DNA of 28,322 nt from an uncultured Prevotella sp. (GTDB lineage Bacteria; Bacteroidota; Bacteroidia; Bacteroidales; Bacteroidaceae): contig CALIZL010000074.1 in assembly GCA_938028745.1 (NCBI GenBank), positions 1 to 28,322 of the forward strand, in the 5' to 3' direction. Position numbers and translations under genes: made by a program. Positions 6,831-14,975 of the stretch are shown here, in pieces. The notes beneath the pieces are model-generated. The model did not search any database. It was not told where the DNA came from and saw only the letters and a list, made by a program, of their open reading frames with translations. Within the stretch, counting starts at the first letter, position 1. Every line of letters starts with the position of its first letter.

Positions 6831-8735
6831 ATGTGTGAACATCATCACGAAGAAGAAACAAAATTGTGGCAACCCATACTATCGGGTGTGCTGCTAGCGG
6901 CTGGAATATCCTTTACATGGATGGGCTGCGGATGGTTTTCGCGGCCGTGGGTGCAACTGGTTTGGTATATTGTGGCCTACCTTCCCGTAGGGTTTGGCGT
7001 GATGCACGAGGCCGTGGAAGAAGCGATGAAAGGGGATGTTTTTAGCGAATTTATGCTGATGAGCGTGGCTTGCGTTGGTGCTTTCGCCATTGGCGAATAT
7101 CCTGAGGCCGTAGCCGTGATGTGGCTTTACTGCATTGGCGAGGCTCTTCAACATCGTGCAGTGCATAAAGCACGGCATAGCATATCGAGCCTAACCCATT
7201 ATCGCCCCGAACTTGCACGTCTTATGCGATGGAATGGCGAAAAAAACACAATGGAACAGGTACTTGTTAAGCCCGAAATGGTAAGTGTGGGCGATGTGAT
7301 AGAGGTACTTCCTGGCGAACGCGTGCCGCTAGATGGCGTGCTACTTCTACCCGACGGCGAGCGCGACGCCCTTGTTAACTTCGACACAGCCGCGCTTACG
7401 GGCGAGAGCATGCCCCGACAAGTGGGCATGGAAGGCGAAGTTTTGGCCGGCATGATTGCCTTAGAGCGTGCCGCAAGCCTACGCGTTACGCGTACACAAG
7501 GCGAAAGTGCGCTTACACGAATACTAAAAATGGTGGAAGAGGCCACCGAACGAAAGGCACCCACCGAGTTGTTTATCCGTCGTTTTGCACGCATCTACAC
7601 GCCCATCGTTATTCTTTTGGCCACGCTTACGGTGGTTCTGCCTTGGGCTTATACGCTGGTTTCGCCTTCGTTCCACTACCATTTCTCCGCGTGGTTGCAT
7701 CGCGCATTGGTGTTCCTGGTTATCTCTTGCCCCTGCGCATTGGTCATCAGCGTGCCATTAAGCTACTTTGCAGGCATCGGCAGGGCATCGCGCATGGGCG
7801 TACTTTTCAAGGGAGGAAACAGCCTAGATGCACTAACGGGTGTGGATGCGGTGGTGTTCGACAAAACAGGAACGCTTACCACAGGAGCGTTTGGCGTGCA
7901 GCAAACCTTGCATCTATCGCCCGAAGAACTGCAAACGGTGGTGGCTATGGAACGCAGCAGCACGCATCCCATTGCCAAAGCCATTGTTAAAGTGTATGGA
8001 GACGGCGAGAAGATTAATGCCGAAAACATGCCTGGACTGGGGCTTCGGGCCGAAATAGCGGGCGAAACATGGCTTGCAGGTACGCTTAGGTTGCTTGAAA
8101 AGCAGGGCGTGAGCTATCCCGAAGAACTGCAAACCATACCCGATACCATCGTGGCTTGTGCCAAAAACGGCCGTTTCATCGGCTGTATCTTACTTTCCGA
8201 CACACTGAAACCCGATGCCGCGGATGCCATTTCGATGCTGCGGAGGGTGGGTATTGCACATGTAGAGATGCTGTCTGGCGACAAACAAGCATTGGTTGAC
8301 AAGGTGGCCGACGAGCTGAAATTGGAACAAGCCCTAGGCGACTTGCTGCCACAACATAAGGCGGAGCGCATTGAAACCTTGCAAAAGCAGGGGCGCAAGG
8401 TGGCTTTCGTGGGCGATGGCATCAACGATGCGCCTGTGTTGGCTTTGAGCGACGTGGGCGTTGCGATGGGTGGAGCTGGCGCAGACATGGCCATTGAGAC
8501 GGCTGATGTGGTGTTGCAGACCGACCAACCCTCGCGATTGGCCCAAGCCTTAGGCCTTGCCCGAAAGACGCGAACCATCGTTTGGCAGAACATTGCCTTT
8601 GCCATTGGGGTTAAAGTGGTGGTTATGGTGCTTGGCCTAATGGGTATTGCAACACTCTGGGAGGCCGTTTTCGCTGATAGCGGCGTGGCTCTTTTGGCCG
8701 TGGTGAATGCAATGAGGATTATGAGAGGGAAATGA
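6831..8735 (+). CDS. P1B-type heavy-metal ATPase (Zn2+/Cd2+ exporter type)
   Basis: The protein has 634 aa and is an inner-membrane metal efflux pump. Visible motifs are TGES (190-193, actuator), SCPCALVIS with the CPC metal site (300-302), DKTGT (344-348, phosphorylated Asp), the HP pair (379-380) and GDGINDAP (528-535). The last membrane helices carry Lys595 (IGVKVVVMV) and ADSG (615-618), the Lys plus DxG signature of the P1B-2 (ZntA/CadA, Zn/Cd/Pb) group rather than of copper pumps. The N terminus lacks a GMTCxxC metal-binding domain; a short MCEHHHEEE histidine/acid cluster may replace it. It is transcribed divergently from ruvB and closed by a strong terminator. A zntA-like name would be reasonable, but the metal is inferred. 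Confidence 0.92.
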   Translation: MCEHHHEEETKLWQPILSGVLLAAGISFTWMGCGWFSRPWVQLVWYIVAYLPVGFGVMHEAVEEAMKGDVFSEFMLMSVACVGAFAIGEYPEAVAVMWLYCIGEALQHRAVHKARHSISSLTHYRPELARLMRWNGEKNTMEQVLVKPEMVSVGDVIEVLPGERVPLDGVLLLPDGERDALVNFDTAALTGESMPRQVGMEGEVLAGMIALERAASLRVTRTQGESALTRILKMVEEATERKAPTELFIRRFARIYTPIVILLATLTVVLPWAYTLVSPSFHYHFSAWLHRALVFLVISCPCALVISVPLSYFAGIGRASRMGVLFKGGNSLDALTGVDAVVFDKTGTLTTGAFGVQQTLHLSPEELQTVVAMERSSTHPIAKAIVKVYGDGEKINAENMPGLGLRAEIAGETWLAGTLRLLEKQGVSYPEELQTIPDTIVACAKNGRFIGCILLSDTLKPDAADAISMLRRVGIAHVEMLSGDKQALVDKVADELKLEQALGDLLPQHKAERIETLQKQGRKVAFVGDGINDAPVLALSDVGVAMGGAGADMAIETADVVLQTDQPSRLAQALGLARKTRTIVWQNIAFAIGVKVVVMVLGLMGIATLWEAVFADSGVALLAVVNAMRIMRGK

Positions 8736-8742
8736 AAGGATG

Positions 8743-8782
8743 AAAAAAGGACGCTTTCTCGATGAAAGCGTCCTTTTTTTTT
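8743..8782. terminator. Rho-independent terminator, shared by convergent genes
   Basis: GGACGCTTTC and GAAAGCGTCC form a perfect stem around the loop TCGAT. The stem extends with A/T pairs and is followed by a run of nine Ts on the plus strand and As on the other. It lies between the P1B-ATPase stop and the 3' end of the S46 peptidase gene. Confidence 0.93.
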
Positions 8783-8923
8783 CATACCTGCTAACGAGTA
8801 AGCAAGTAGGAAAGGTCATTCGCCTTGCGCTGCTTAGTTAACAAGCGAGGGCTGATTAAAGAAATTAAGTCGGTCTGTTTGCACCATAATTCTAGCAGCA
8901 GACGGACTTCATTCCCCACTAAC

Positions 8924-11038
8924 TTACAATCCCATTTCCTTCAACAATCTATCGGCATGCCCCCACTTATCCATCATAAAGAGCATGTAACGAATGTCTA
9001 CGCCGATGCAACGAGCAAGGAGCGAATCGAAAAGGATATCGCTAGAAAGACTGTCCCAGTTGCCATCGAAGGCCAAACCAATAAGTCTGCCCTTGCCATC
9101 GAACATGGGCGAGCCACTGTTTCCGCCCGTAATGTCGTTGTTGGTGAGGAAACAAAGGTGCAGATTATTCGTGGATTTGTCGGTGAAACGGCCGAAATCT
9201 TTCGACGAAAGCAACTGGCGCATGATGGGTTCTGCCTCGTAGTCAACGTTGCTTTTGGCACGATCCATCTTCTCAACGATGCTTTCGGGCGTGGTATAAT
9301 AACCCAATTCCTTGCCGCCAAGCGAGAAACCCTTTACCTGGCCGTAGCTAAGCCGCATGGTAAAATTGGCATCCGAGTAGTGGGGCATGTCCTCTTCCAT
9401 ACGCAATTTGGCCGCACAGAGATAGCGTTCTTGCGCCTCGATGGAATCGTTAATTGCGCCCATTCCTTCGGTTAGGTCGTAATAGATGTCCATCACGTCT
9501 TGTCCGAAACGCACACCTGGGTCTTCTTTATACGCCTTGGTATTGTAAAACAGCTTTGCGCCCTTCTTCATGATGATGGAACGTGCATAAAGGTCGTCTA
9601 CAAAACGCTGGTAATCGCCGCCGAAACGTTGGTCGATGGTGGTGTAGAACTTCGGCAGGTAGCGGTTTCCAACATGCTCGCGATAGTTCTTAAGTAGCAC
9701 GGCCAGCACTTCTTTATCTAAAGCCGCATCCCATTCGTTGCTGTTGTCAGCAAACTCGTGGTATTGCTTTGATGCGGGTTTCTTAGGACCTTTCACTTCC
9801 ATGCCACCCATCGCAAGGCGCATGGCGCGTGTAGCCAATTCGCTGGTACGGCGGAATGTTTCCATCCAATAATAGCGTGTGCGCACGCGGTCGAAACGTT
9901 TTTCGTAGTAAGCGCCCAGCTTATCAAAGTCGAGTTTTCCTTTAAGAAAGCCCGTTGAGTCTTGCCACTGGCGCAAACGCGCCTCGTAATCGCGCTTTTG
10001 TTGTACCAAACCGATGGAATCGATACATTTGTTCATTCCCAAAGAGTTCTTCCAATAGTTGGCACTTTGGGCGAACTTAGAGTCGTACTTAATGCGCACG
10101 GCCTCGCTAGCACGCATGTGTCGGCGCATCACGTCTTGCTTAACGCCTCGCACTTGGGCGCGTGGCGTGTTCTCGCAATCGCGCCTTTCGATGATGCCGT
10201 AGCTTGAAATGTAACGGCTGGTGCTACCTGGATAGCCCATTGTCATGGAGAAATCGCCCTCTTTATAGCCATCGAGCGAAATGGGTGCCCAATGCTGCGG
10301 ACGATAAGGTACATTGTTCTTAGAATAAGCGGCAGGTCCATTGGTTGTTGGGTCGGCATAAATACGGAAGACGGAGAAATCGCATGTCTGTCGCGGCCAC
10401 ATCCAGTTGTCCGTTTCACCACCGAACTTACCCATCGACTTAGGTACGGTGAAGACGAGTCGCAAATCGGTGAAATCTTGGTAAACGGTGGCATAGAAAC
10501 TGTTACTCTCGTAGAATGGGTCGATAGAAACACGAAGGGTTTTATCTACTTTGCGCACCGAGTCGGTGAGTACCGCCTGCAACGAGTCGATAAGAAAATC
10601 CTTCTGACGCTTGCTGGCCGTGGCATATCCGTTGGCCATCAGCCGCGAAGTAACGTCTTGTTGCGACTTCATAAAGCTCACGAACATGTCGCTGTTGGGC
10701 AGTTCTTCCTCGTAGGTCTTGGCATAAAATCCGTTTAGCATGTAGTCGTGTTCAACGGTTGAATGTCTACGAATGGCCTCGAAACCGCAATGATGGTTGG
10801 TAAATACCAATCCGTTGGGCGAAACCACCACGCCCGAACAGTAACCAGAGAAGTTAACAACGGCGTTTTTAACGGCATCTTTACTTTGATAGATGTCGGC
10901 GTATGGCAGTTTAAAGCCTTCGGCCTGCATCTGTTGGTACACTGCCTGCGGCAGGTTGTACAGTGTCCACATGCCTTCGTCGGCCTTTGCCGCAACGAAT
11001 GCCATGAGGGCAGCTAAGACGAATGTAAATTTCTTCAT
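8924..11038 (-). CDS. S46 family dipeptidyl-peptidase, DPP7-like
   Basis: The protein has 704 aa, normal for S46. It is a periplasmic or surface serine exopeptidase that removes dipeptides from the N terminus of oligopeptides, feeding peptide fermentation in Bacteroidales. The signal peptide is MKKFTFVLAALMAFVAAKA and the mature enzyme begins DEGMWTLYNLP, the S46 opening motif. The catalytic His lies in FTNHHCGF (His83) and the Asp in the ETDNWMWPRQTCDFSVFR block. The Ser is Ser641 in GGNSGSP. The residue that sets P1 preference in characterised members is Gly659 (AFDGNW) here, as in DPP7 (hydrophobic P1), not Arg as in the Asp/Glu-specific DPP11. Substrate preference is therefore an inference from one residue. 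I found no convincing promoter. Confidence 0.94.
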   Translation of the reverse strand: MKKFTFVLAALMAFVAAKADEGMWTLYNLPQAVYQQMQAEGFKLPYADIYQSKDAVKNAVVNFSGYCSGVVVSPNGLVFTNHHCGFEAIRRHSTVEHDYMLNGFYAKTYEEELPNSDMFVSFMKSQQDVTSRLMANGYATASKRQKDFLIDSLQAVLTDSVRKVDKTLRVSIDPFYESNSFYATVYQDFTDLRLVFTVPKSMGKFGGETDNWMWPRQTCDFSVFRIYADPTTNGPAAYSKNNVPYRPQHWAPISLDGYKEGDFSMTMGYPGSTSRYISSYGIIERRDCENTPRAQVRGVKQDVMRRHMRASEAVRIKYDSKFAQSANYWKNSLGMNKCIDSIGLVQQKRDYEARLRQWQDSTGFLKGKLDFDKLGAYYEKRFDRVRTRYYWMETFRRTSELATRAMRLAMGGMEVKGPKKPASKQYHEFADNSNEWDAALDKEVLAVLLKNYREHVGNRYLPKFYTTIDQRFGGDYQRFVDDLYARSIIMKKGAKLFYNTKAYKEDPGVRFGQDVMDIYYDLTEGMGAINDSIEAQERYLCAAKLRMEEDMPHYSDANFTMRLSYGQVKGFSLGGKELGYYTTPESIVEKMDRAKSNVDYEAEPIMRQLLSSKDFGRFTDKSTNNLHLCFLTNNDITGGNSGSPMFDGKGRLIGLAFDGNWDSLSSDILFDSLLARCIGVDIRYMLFMMDKWGHADRLLKEMGL

Positions 11039-11042
11039 ATTT

Positions 11043-11158
11043 ATTTGAATTGATGTATTGGTCAGGAGTTAAGGAGTTAGGGAGTTAAGCCGTATGCCTT
11101 ATTTGAATTGACATCGCTGTCAGGAGTTAAGGAGTTAGGGAGTTAAGTCGTATGCTTT
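11043..11158. repeat. Tandem duplication of a 58-bp unit
   Basis: Two head-to-tail 58-bp units (11043-11100 and 11101-11158) both start ATTTGAATTG. Each contains the octamer run GGAGTTAA, GGAGTTAG, GGAGTTAA and ends GTATGC plus T-rich bases. They differ mainly in the stretch after ATTTGAATTG. The duplication lies directly upstream of the S46 peptidase start codon. Confidence 0.88.
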
Positions 11159-11210
11159 GTTACCCTAAGGCTACCTATCCTTTTAACTCGTCTACCTGCA
11201 ACCCACAAAG

Positions 11211-11255
11211 CTAATCACTCCCCTCTCCCCTTTGGAGAGGGGTCGGGGGTGAGGC
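11211..11255. repeat. REP-like palindromic element, copy C
   Basis: Starts CTAATCACTCCCCTCTCC and ends GAGAGGGGTCGGGGGTGAGGC. CCCCTCTCC pairs with GGAGAGGGG around CTTT. It is almost identical to the adjacent copy at 11265 and is preceded by the same ACAAAG. Confidence 0.85.
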
Positions 11256-11264
11256 CTTACAAAG

Positions 11265-11314
11265 CTAATCACTCCCCTCTCCCTTTGGAGAGGGGTTGGG
11301 GGTGAGGCTTTTTT
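11265..11314. repeat. REP-like palindromic element, copy D, at the 3' end of the flippase gene
   Basis: A second, near-identical copy of the preceding element in direct orientation. It ends GGTTGGGGGTGAGGCTTTTTTA. It abuts the flippase stop codon and can form a G/C-rich stem, so it may also terminate transcription from either side. Confidence 0.85.
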
Positions 11315-12773
11315 ATTTCCTCTTCCAATCCCACTTCCATATATGTCCGATGAAAAGGAGGATAAATATAGTATTCACACCCAATGCAACGGACGTGGAG
11401 AAATGCGTGTTGGCGTAGTTAATGCCAAAGTAGAACAAGGCCGTTATGCCCACATACACACCGATACTTTTTAAAGGATAGGCGATGGGATATTTGCGTT
11501 GGCCCACGATGTAACTAATAATCATGGCCGTGGCATAGCCTGCAAAGCCCGCCCAAGCACAGGCCATGTAGCCATAACGCGGAACAAACAACACGTTGAC
11601 GGCGATGAGCACGGCGCAACCGATGCCCGAAAAGTAAGCACCCCAAATGGTTTTGTCGATGAGCTTGTACCAAAACGAGAGGTTAAAGTAGATGCCCATC
11701 ATGATTTCGGCAGCCATAACGATGGGCACAACACGCAATCCCTCCCAGTAATCGCGCCCGATGAGACGGCGGAAAATATCGATATAACCCATCACAACGA
11801 GGAAAGCCAGCAGGGTGAAGATAATGAAATACTTCATGGCCTTGGCGTAAGTGTCGCGATTGTCCTTGTCTTTCGACTTACCGAACACGAATGGTTCGTA
11901 GGCATAACGGAAGGCTTGCGTTATCATGGCCATTATCATGGCTATCTTACTTGCCGCTCCGTAGATGCCCAACTGCGTGTGCGCATCACTTCCTTTATAT
12001 ATGTAGGGGAACAATATCTTGTCGGCCGTTTGGTTAAGTATGCCTGCAATACCCAATACCAATATGGGCCAACTATACGAAAGCATACGTTTGAGCAGGG
12101 CCTTATCAAGGACGTAGGCGAAACCGCGCAACTCTTTATAGAAACAAAAGGTGATGCTGGCCGTACAAACGAGGTTGATGTAGAAGGCGTAACCTGCACC
12201 AACGTTTGGCGAATAAATAAGGCTCACCCATTGATGTCCACCTTCGTAAAGGGCTGGCAACAGCAGATAGTAAATCAAATTGAGCGAAATGTTGCTGCCA
12301 ACGAACAGCAATTTGAGGGCGGCAAACTTAATGGGGCGCTTTTGATAGCGAAGGTAAGCAAAGGGAATGCACTGGAATGCATCGATGGCTACCGTCGCGG
12401 CCATCACCCAAATGTAAGAGGGATGGTCGGCATAGCCCATTGCTTGCGCGATGGGATGCAAGAAAAGTACCACCATGGCGATGAAAAGGGCGGAAGTGAA
12501 ACCCACGGAGAGCAGGATGGTGGAATATACCCGCTGTGGATTTTCGTCGCTTTTATTGGCGAAACGAAAAAAGGTGGTCTCCATTCCGTAGGTCAATAGC
12601 ACCAAGAAAAGAGCCGTATAGGCGTACAAATTGGTGATAACACCATAACCACCACTTGCCGCAGAAATCTTAATCGTATAGAGCGGCACAAGCAGATAAT
12701 TGAGAAAACGGCCCACAATACTACTTAATCCGTAGATGGCCGTGTCTTTAACCAAAGATTTTAAATTACTCAT
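11313..12773 (-). CDS. Polysaccharide/lipid-linked oligosaccharide flippase (MOP superfamily, Wzx-like)
   Basis: The protein has 486 aa and is almost entirely hydrophobic, with about 12-14 membrane helices separated by short charged loops. The N terminus LKSLVKDTAIYGLSSIVGRFLNYLLVPLYT is the characteristic first helix of Polysacc_synt family proteins, with a Gly and Arg-Phe pair and the LVPLYT end. Members flip lipid-linked sugar units across the inner membrane for O-antigen, capsule or other surface glycans. No glycosyltransferase or other glycan gene is adjacent, so the cargo cannot be inferred. The start ATG at 12773 is followed within a few bases upstream by an octamer array, and I find no TAnnTTTG promoter close by. 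Confidence 0.9.
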   Translation of the reverse strand: MSNLKSLVKDTAIYGLSSIVGRFLNYLLVPLYTIKISAASGGYGVITNLYAYTALFLVLLTYGMETTFFRFANKSDENPQRVYSTILLSVGFTSALFIAMVVLFLHPIAQAMGYADHPSYIWVMAATVAIDAFQCIPFAYLRYQKRPIKFAALKLLFVGSNISLNLIYYLLLPALYEGGHQWVSLIYSPNVGAGYAFYINLVCTASITFCFYKELRGFAYVLDKALLKRMLSYSWPILVLGIAGILNQTADKILFPYIYKGSDAHTQLGIYGAASKIAMIMAMITQAFRYAYEPFVFGKSKDKDNRDTYAKAMKYFIIFTLLAFLVVMGYIDIFRRLIGRDYWEGLRVVPIVMAAEIMMGIYFNLSFWYKLIDKTIWGAYFSGIGCAVLIAVNVLFVPRYGYMACAWAGFAGYATAMIISYIVGQRKYPIAYPLKSIGVYVGITALFYFGINYANTHFSTSVALGVNTIFILLFIGHIWKWDWKRK

Positions 12774-12779
12774 TGCTAA

Positions 12780-12995
12780 AAGTGAAAAGGTGAAAAAGGT
12801 GAAAAGGTGAAAGAGTGAAAAGGTGAAAAAATGGCTAACGCCCTTCTAAGGGTGAAAAGGTGAAAGGGTGAAAAGATGGCTGCGCCACCTAGGCATTTGG
12901 CTTAACTCCATAACTCCTTAACTCCATAACTCGTTAAAGTTGAAATGGCTCACGCCTCGAAAGGGTGAAAAGGTGAAAAGGTGAAAAATGGCTCA
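12780..12995. repeat. Left composite octamer array (inverted relative to the right one)
   Basis: AAAAGGTG-type octamers (minus-strand CACCTTTT) are interspersed with ATGGCTAACGCCCTTCTAAGGG-type modules. An AACTCCAT/AACTCCTT octamer run lies at 12903-12932. Positions 12821-12932 match the reverse complement of 13552-13664 with about four differences. The array lies between the flippase start and the four-helix bundle gene. Confidence 0.9.
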
Positions 12996-13062
12996 CACTA
13001 CGAAAAGCGCAAAGCCAGCTTATACCTCCTTCACTCGGTAAACTTCCATTCTTAACCATTTC

Positions 13063-13431
13063 TTATTTCTTCAACCTCTCTTTTTCCTTTAATTTATTGA
13101 TGATATTAACTAATGTCCCTATTATCGTTTTGAGTTCGTTAGACACAGAGTCAAACTCCTCTTGCGTAATGGTATCCGAATCTTTTAACAGCTCCAACCA
13201 GTATTCCGTCTCATCCGCCTCTTTTAAGGAGATGCTCAGTTTACTGATAAAATCAGCTGTACTTTGTGCATTCTTGCTCTCTGCGATATTAGCCCCAATA
13301 CTGGTTCCACTACGACAGAGCTGTTTCGACATGATATATTCATGCCGTTCTTCCGTCAAGTACCTATACAGAAAAATTATTCTCAAGGCAAAGTTCTTAC
13401 TGAGAGAAGATATAACATTCGTTTTATACAT
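13063..13431 (-). CDS. Four-helix bundle protein (S23/IVP family)
   Basis: The protein has 122 aa. It opens with MYKTNVISSLSKNFALRIIFLYRYL and then carries the family core QLCRSGTSIGANIAESKNAQS and KLSISLKEADETEYWLELL, diagnostic of the family first seen in 23S rRNA intervening sequences and widespread in Bacteroidetes. The function of the family is not established. The C-terminal helix ends in a lysine-rich tail (KLKEKERLKK). The gene is visibly more AT-rich than its neighbours and has no TAnnTTTG box upstream. It sits alone between two 112-113 bp inverted repeats about 620 bp apart, which suggests a mobile or invertible cassette. There is no rRNA sequence around it. Confidence 0.88.
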   Translation of the reverse strand: MYKTNVISSLSKNFALRIIFLYRYLTEERHEYIMSKQLCRSGTSIGANIAESKNAQSTADFISKLSISLKEADETEYWLELLKDSDTITQEEFDSVSNELKTIIGTLVNIINKLKEKERLKK

Positions 13432-13745
13432 CTCTTTTTATACGTTTTATATCGTTGTTATTTCGTTATATTATCAATTATCGCGAATGAAATAGGTTTA
13501 AGCACTGGTGGTGCGACCATCTTTTCACCCATCCACCTTTAAGGAGTTATGGAGTTATGGAGTTAAGGAGTTATGGAGTTAAGCCAAATGCCTAGCTGGC
13601 GTTAGCCATCTTTTCACTCTTTCACCTTTTCACCCTTAGAAGGGCGTTAGCCATTTTTTCACCTTTTCACCTTTTCACCTTTTCACCCTTAGAAGGCGTT
13701 AGCCATTTTTTCACCTTTTCACCCTTTCACCTTTTCACCTTTAGA
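13432..13745. repeat. Right composite octamer array
   Basis: After about 100 AT-rich bases upstream of the four-helix gene, an AGTTATGG/AGTTAAGG octamer run (about 13544-13583) leads through CTAGCTGGCGTTAGCCAT into CACCTTTT arrays. AGAAGGGCGTTAGCCAT modules interrupt these near 13637 and 13691. Positions 13552-13664 are the inverted copy of 12821-12932. The array ends at the stop codon of the following minus-strand gene. Confidence 0.9.
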
Positions 13746-14975
13746 TTAGAAGAAGAGGTAACATATTAATATCGCCGCGATAACTCCTGCTAAGTCTGCA
13801 AGCAGTCCGCAAGCCACGGCGTGGCGCGTATAGCGGATGCCCACACTGCCAAAGTAAACGGCGAGCACGTAAAAAGTGGTGTCGGTGCTGCCTTGGAAGA
13901 TGCAACTGAGCCGCCCAACGAACGAGTCGGCACCGTAAGTAGACATCGTATCAATCATGATGCCACGCGCACCAGCCCCCGAAAGGGGTTTCATCAGTGC
14001 GGTTGGCAATGCCTCGATGAAATCGGTGCTTATGCCCAGCAAGCCCACCAACCAACGAATACCATCAACAAGAAGGTCCATTGCACCTGATGCACGAAAC
14101 ACGGCCACGCCCACAAGTATGGCAACGAGGTAGGGAATGATGCGAACGGCTGTTTGGAAACCATCTTTTGCGCCTTCGATAAAGGTGTCGTAGACATTGA
14201 CGCGCTTGAAAACACCAGCCACAATGAATGCAACAATGATGCCCATAAGCAGGATGTTGGCAGTGGTGGTGCTGAAAGTATTCATCGTTTCCTTATCCAT
14301 TCTGCCGAATCCCCAAATAATCGAGGCGACGATGGCGCAGGCAATGAAAAGACCTAAGAAGGTTTTAGGACTGAGCAAATTTATCTTTTGATATATGCTG
14401 GTGATGATGATGCCGGCCAAAGTGGAAAAAAATGTGGCCAAAAGTATGGGTATGAACACATCGGTGGGCTGCGCCGCGCCAAGCTGAGCGCGATAGGCCA
14501 TGATGCTTACGGGTATCAACGTAAGTCCCGAAGTGTTGAGTACGAGGAACATAATCATGGGGTTCGAGGCCGTGTCCTTCTTCGGATTGAGCGTTTGCAG
14601 TTGCTCCATTGCCTTCAATCCCAAAGGAGTGGCGGCATTATCGAGCCCCAACATGTTGGCGGCAATGTTCATAAAGATGCTACCCGTTACAGGATGACCC
14701 TTGGGGACGTCGGGGAAAAGGCGGGTGAACACAGGACTTAGCGCACGTGCCAAGGCGTTAACCACACCTCCACGCTCGCCAATCTTCATCACGCCGAGCC
14801 ATAAAGCCAGGATGCCCGTTAGCCCTAACGATATTTCAAAGGCTTTTTTAGACATGTCGAAGGTGCTGTCCATCATGGCAGGGAACACTGTGGCATCGCC
14901 CATAAAGATGAGTTTTGCCGCAGCAACCACGAAGGCCACGAGGAAGAAGGATATCCAAATGTAGTTTAAAACCAT
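13746..14975 (-). CDS. Fused SpmA/SpmB-type nucleoside-recognition (Gate) membrane protein
   Basis: The protein has 409 aa with two consecutive Gate domains. The N-terminal half resembles SpmA, with KKAFEISLGLTGILALWLGVMKIGE, ALSPVFTRLFPDVPKGHP and NMLGLDNAATPLGLKAMEQLQ. The C-terminal half resembles SpmB, with FIEGAKDGFQTAVRIIPYLVAILVGV, LPTALMKPLSGAGARG and GADSFVGRLSCIFQGSTDTTFYVLAVYFG. Firmicutes encode these as two spore-maturation proteins; in non-sporulating Bacteroidetes the fused form is common and its role is unknown, possibly transport. There are about ten membrane helices. It is transcribed alone. No TAnnTTTG box is seen just upstream. Confidence 0.9.
   Translation of the reverse strand: MVLNYIWISFFLVAFVVAAAKLIFMGDATVFPAMMDSTFDMSKKAFEISLGLTGILALWLGVMKIGERGGVVNALARALSPVFTRLFPDVPKGHPVTGSIFMNIAANMLGLDNAATPLGLKAMEQLQTLNPKKDTASNPMIMFLVLNTSGLTLIPVSIMAYRAQLGAAQPTDVFIPILLATFFSTLAGIIITSIYQKINLLSPKTFLGLFIACAIVASIIWGFGRMDKETMNTFSTTTANILLMGIIVAFIVAGVFKRVNVYDTFIEGAKDGFQTAVRIIPYLVAILVGVAVFRASGAMDLLVDGIRWLVGLLGISTDFIEALPTALMKPLSGAGARGIMIDTMSTYGADSFVGRLSCIFQGSTDTTFYVLAVYFGSVGIRYTRHAVACGLLADLAGVIAAILICYLFF

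Noticed and set aside
11206..11213. TAGCTTTG on the minus strand as a promoter for the S46 peptidase
   Set aside because: The same ACAAAGCTAATC precedes the second REP-like copy at 11259, so it is part of the repeated element; no -33 box supports it.
11499..12599. 366-codon open frame on the plus strand
   Set aside because: It lies wholly within the flippase gene on the opposite strand and reads as a composition artefact rich in His, Gly and Asp.
13097..13542. Two plus-strand frames of 132 and 92 codons
   Set aside because: They overlap the four-helix bundle gene in antisense; the minus-strand protein has the diagnostic family core.
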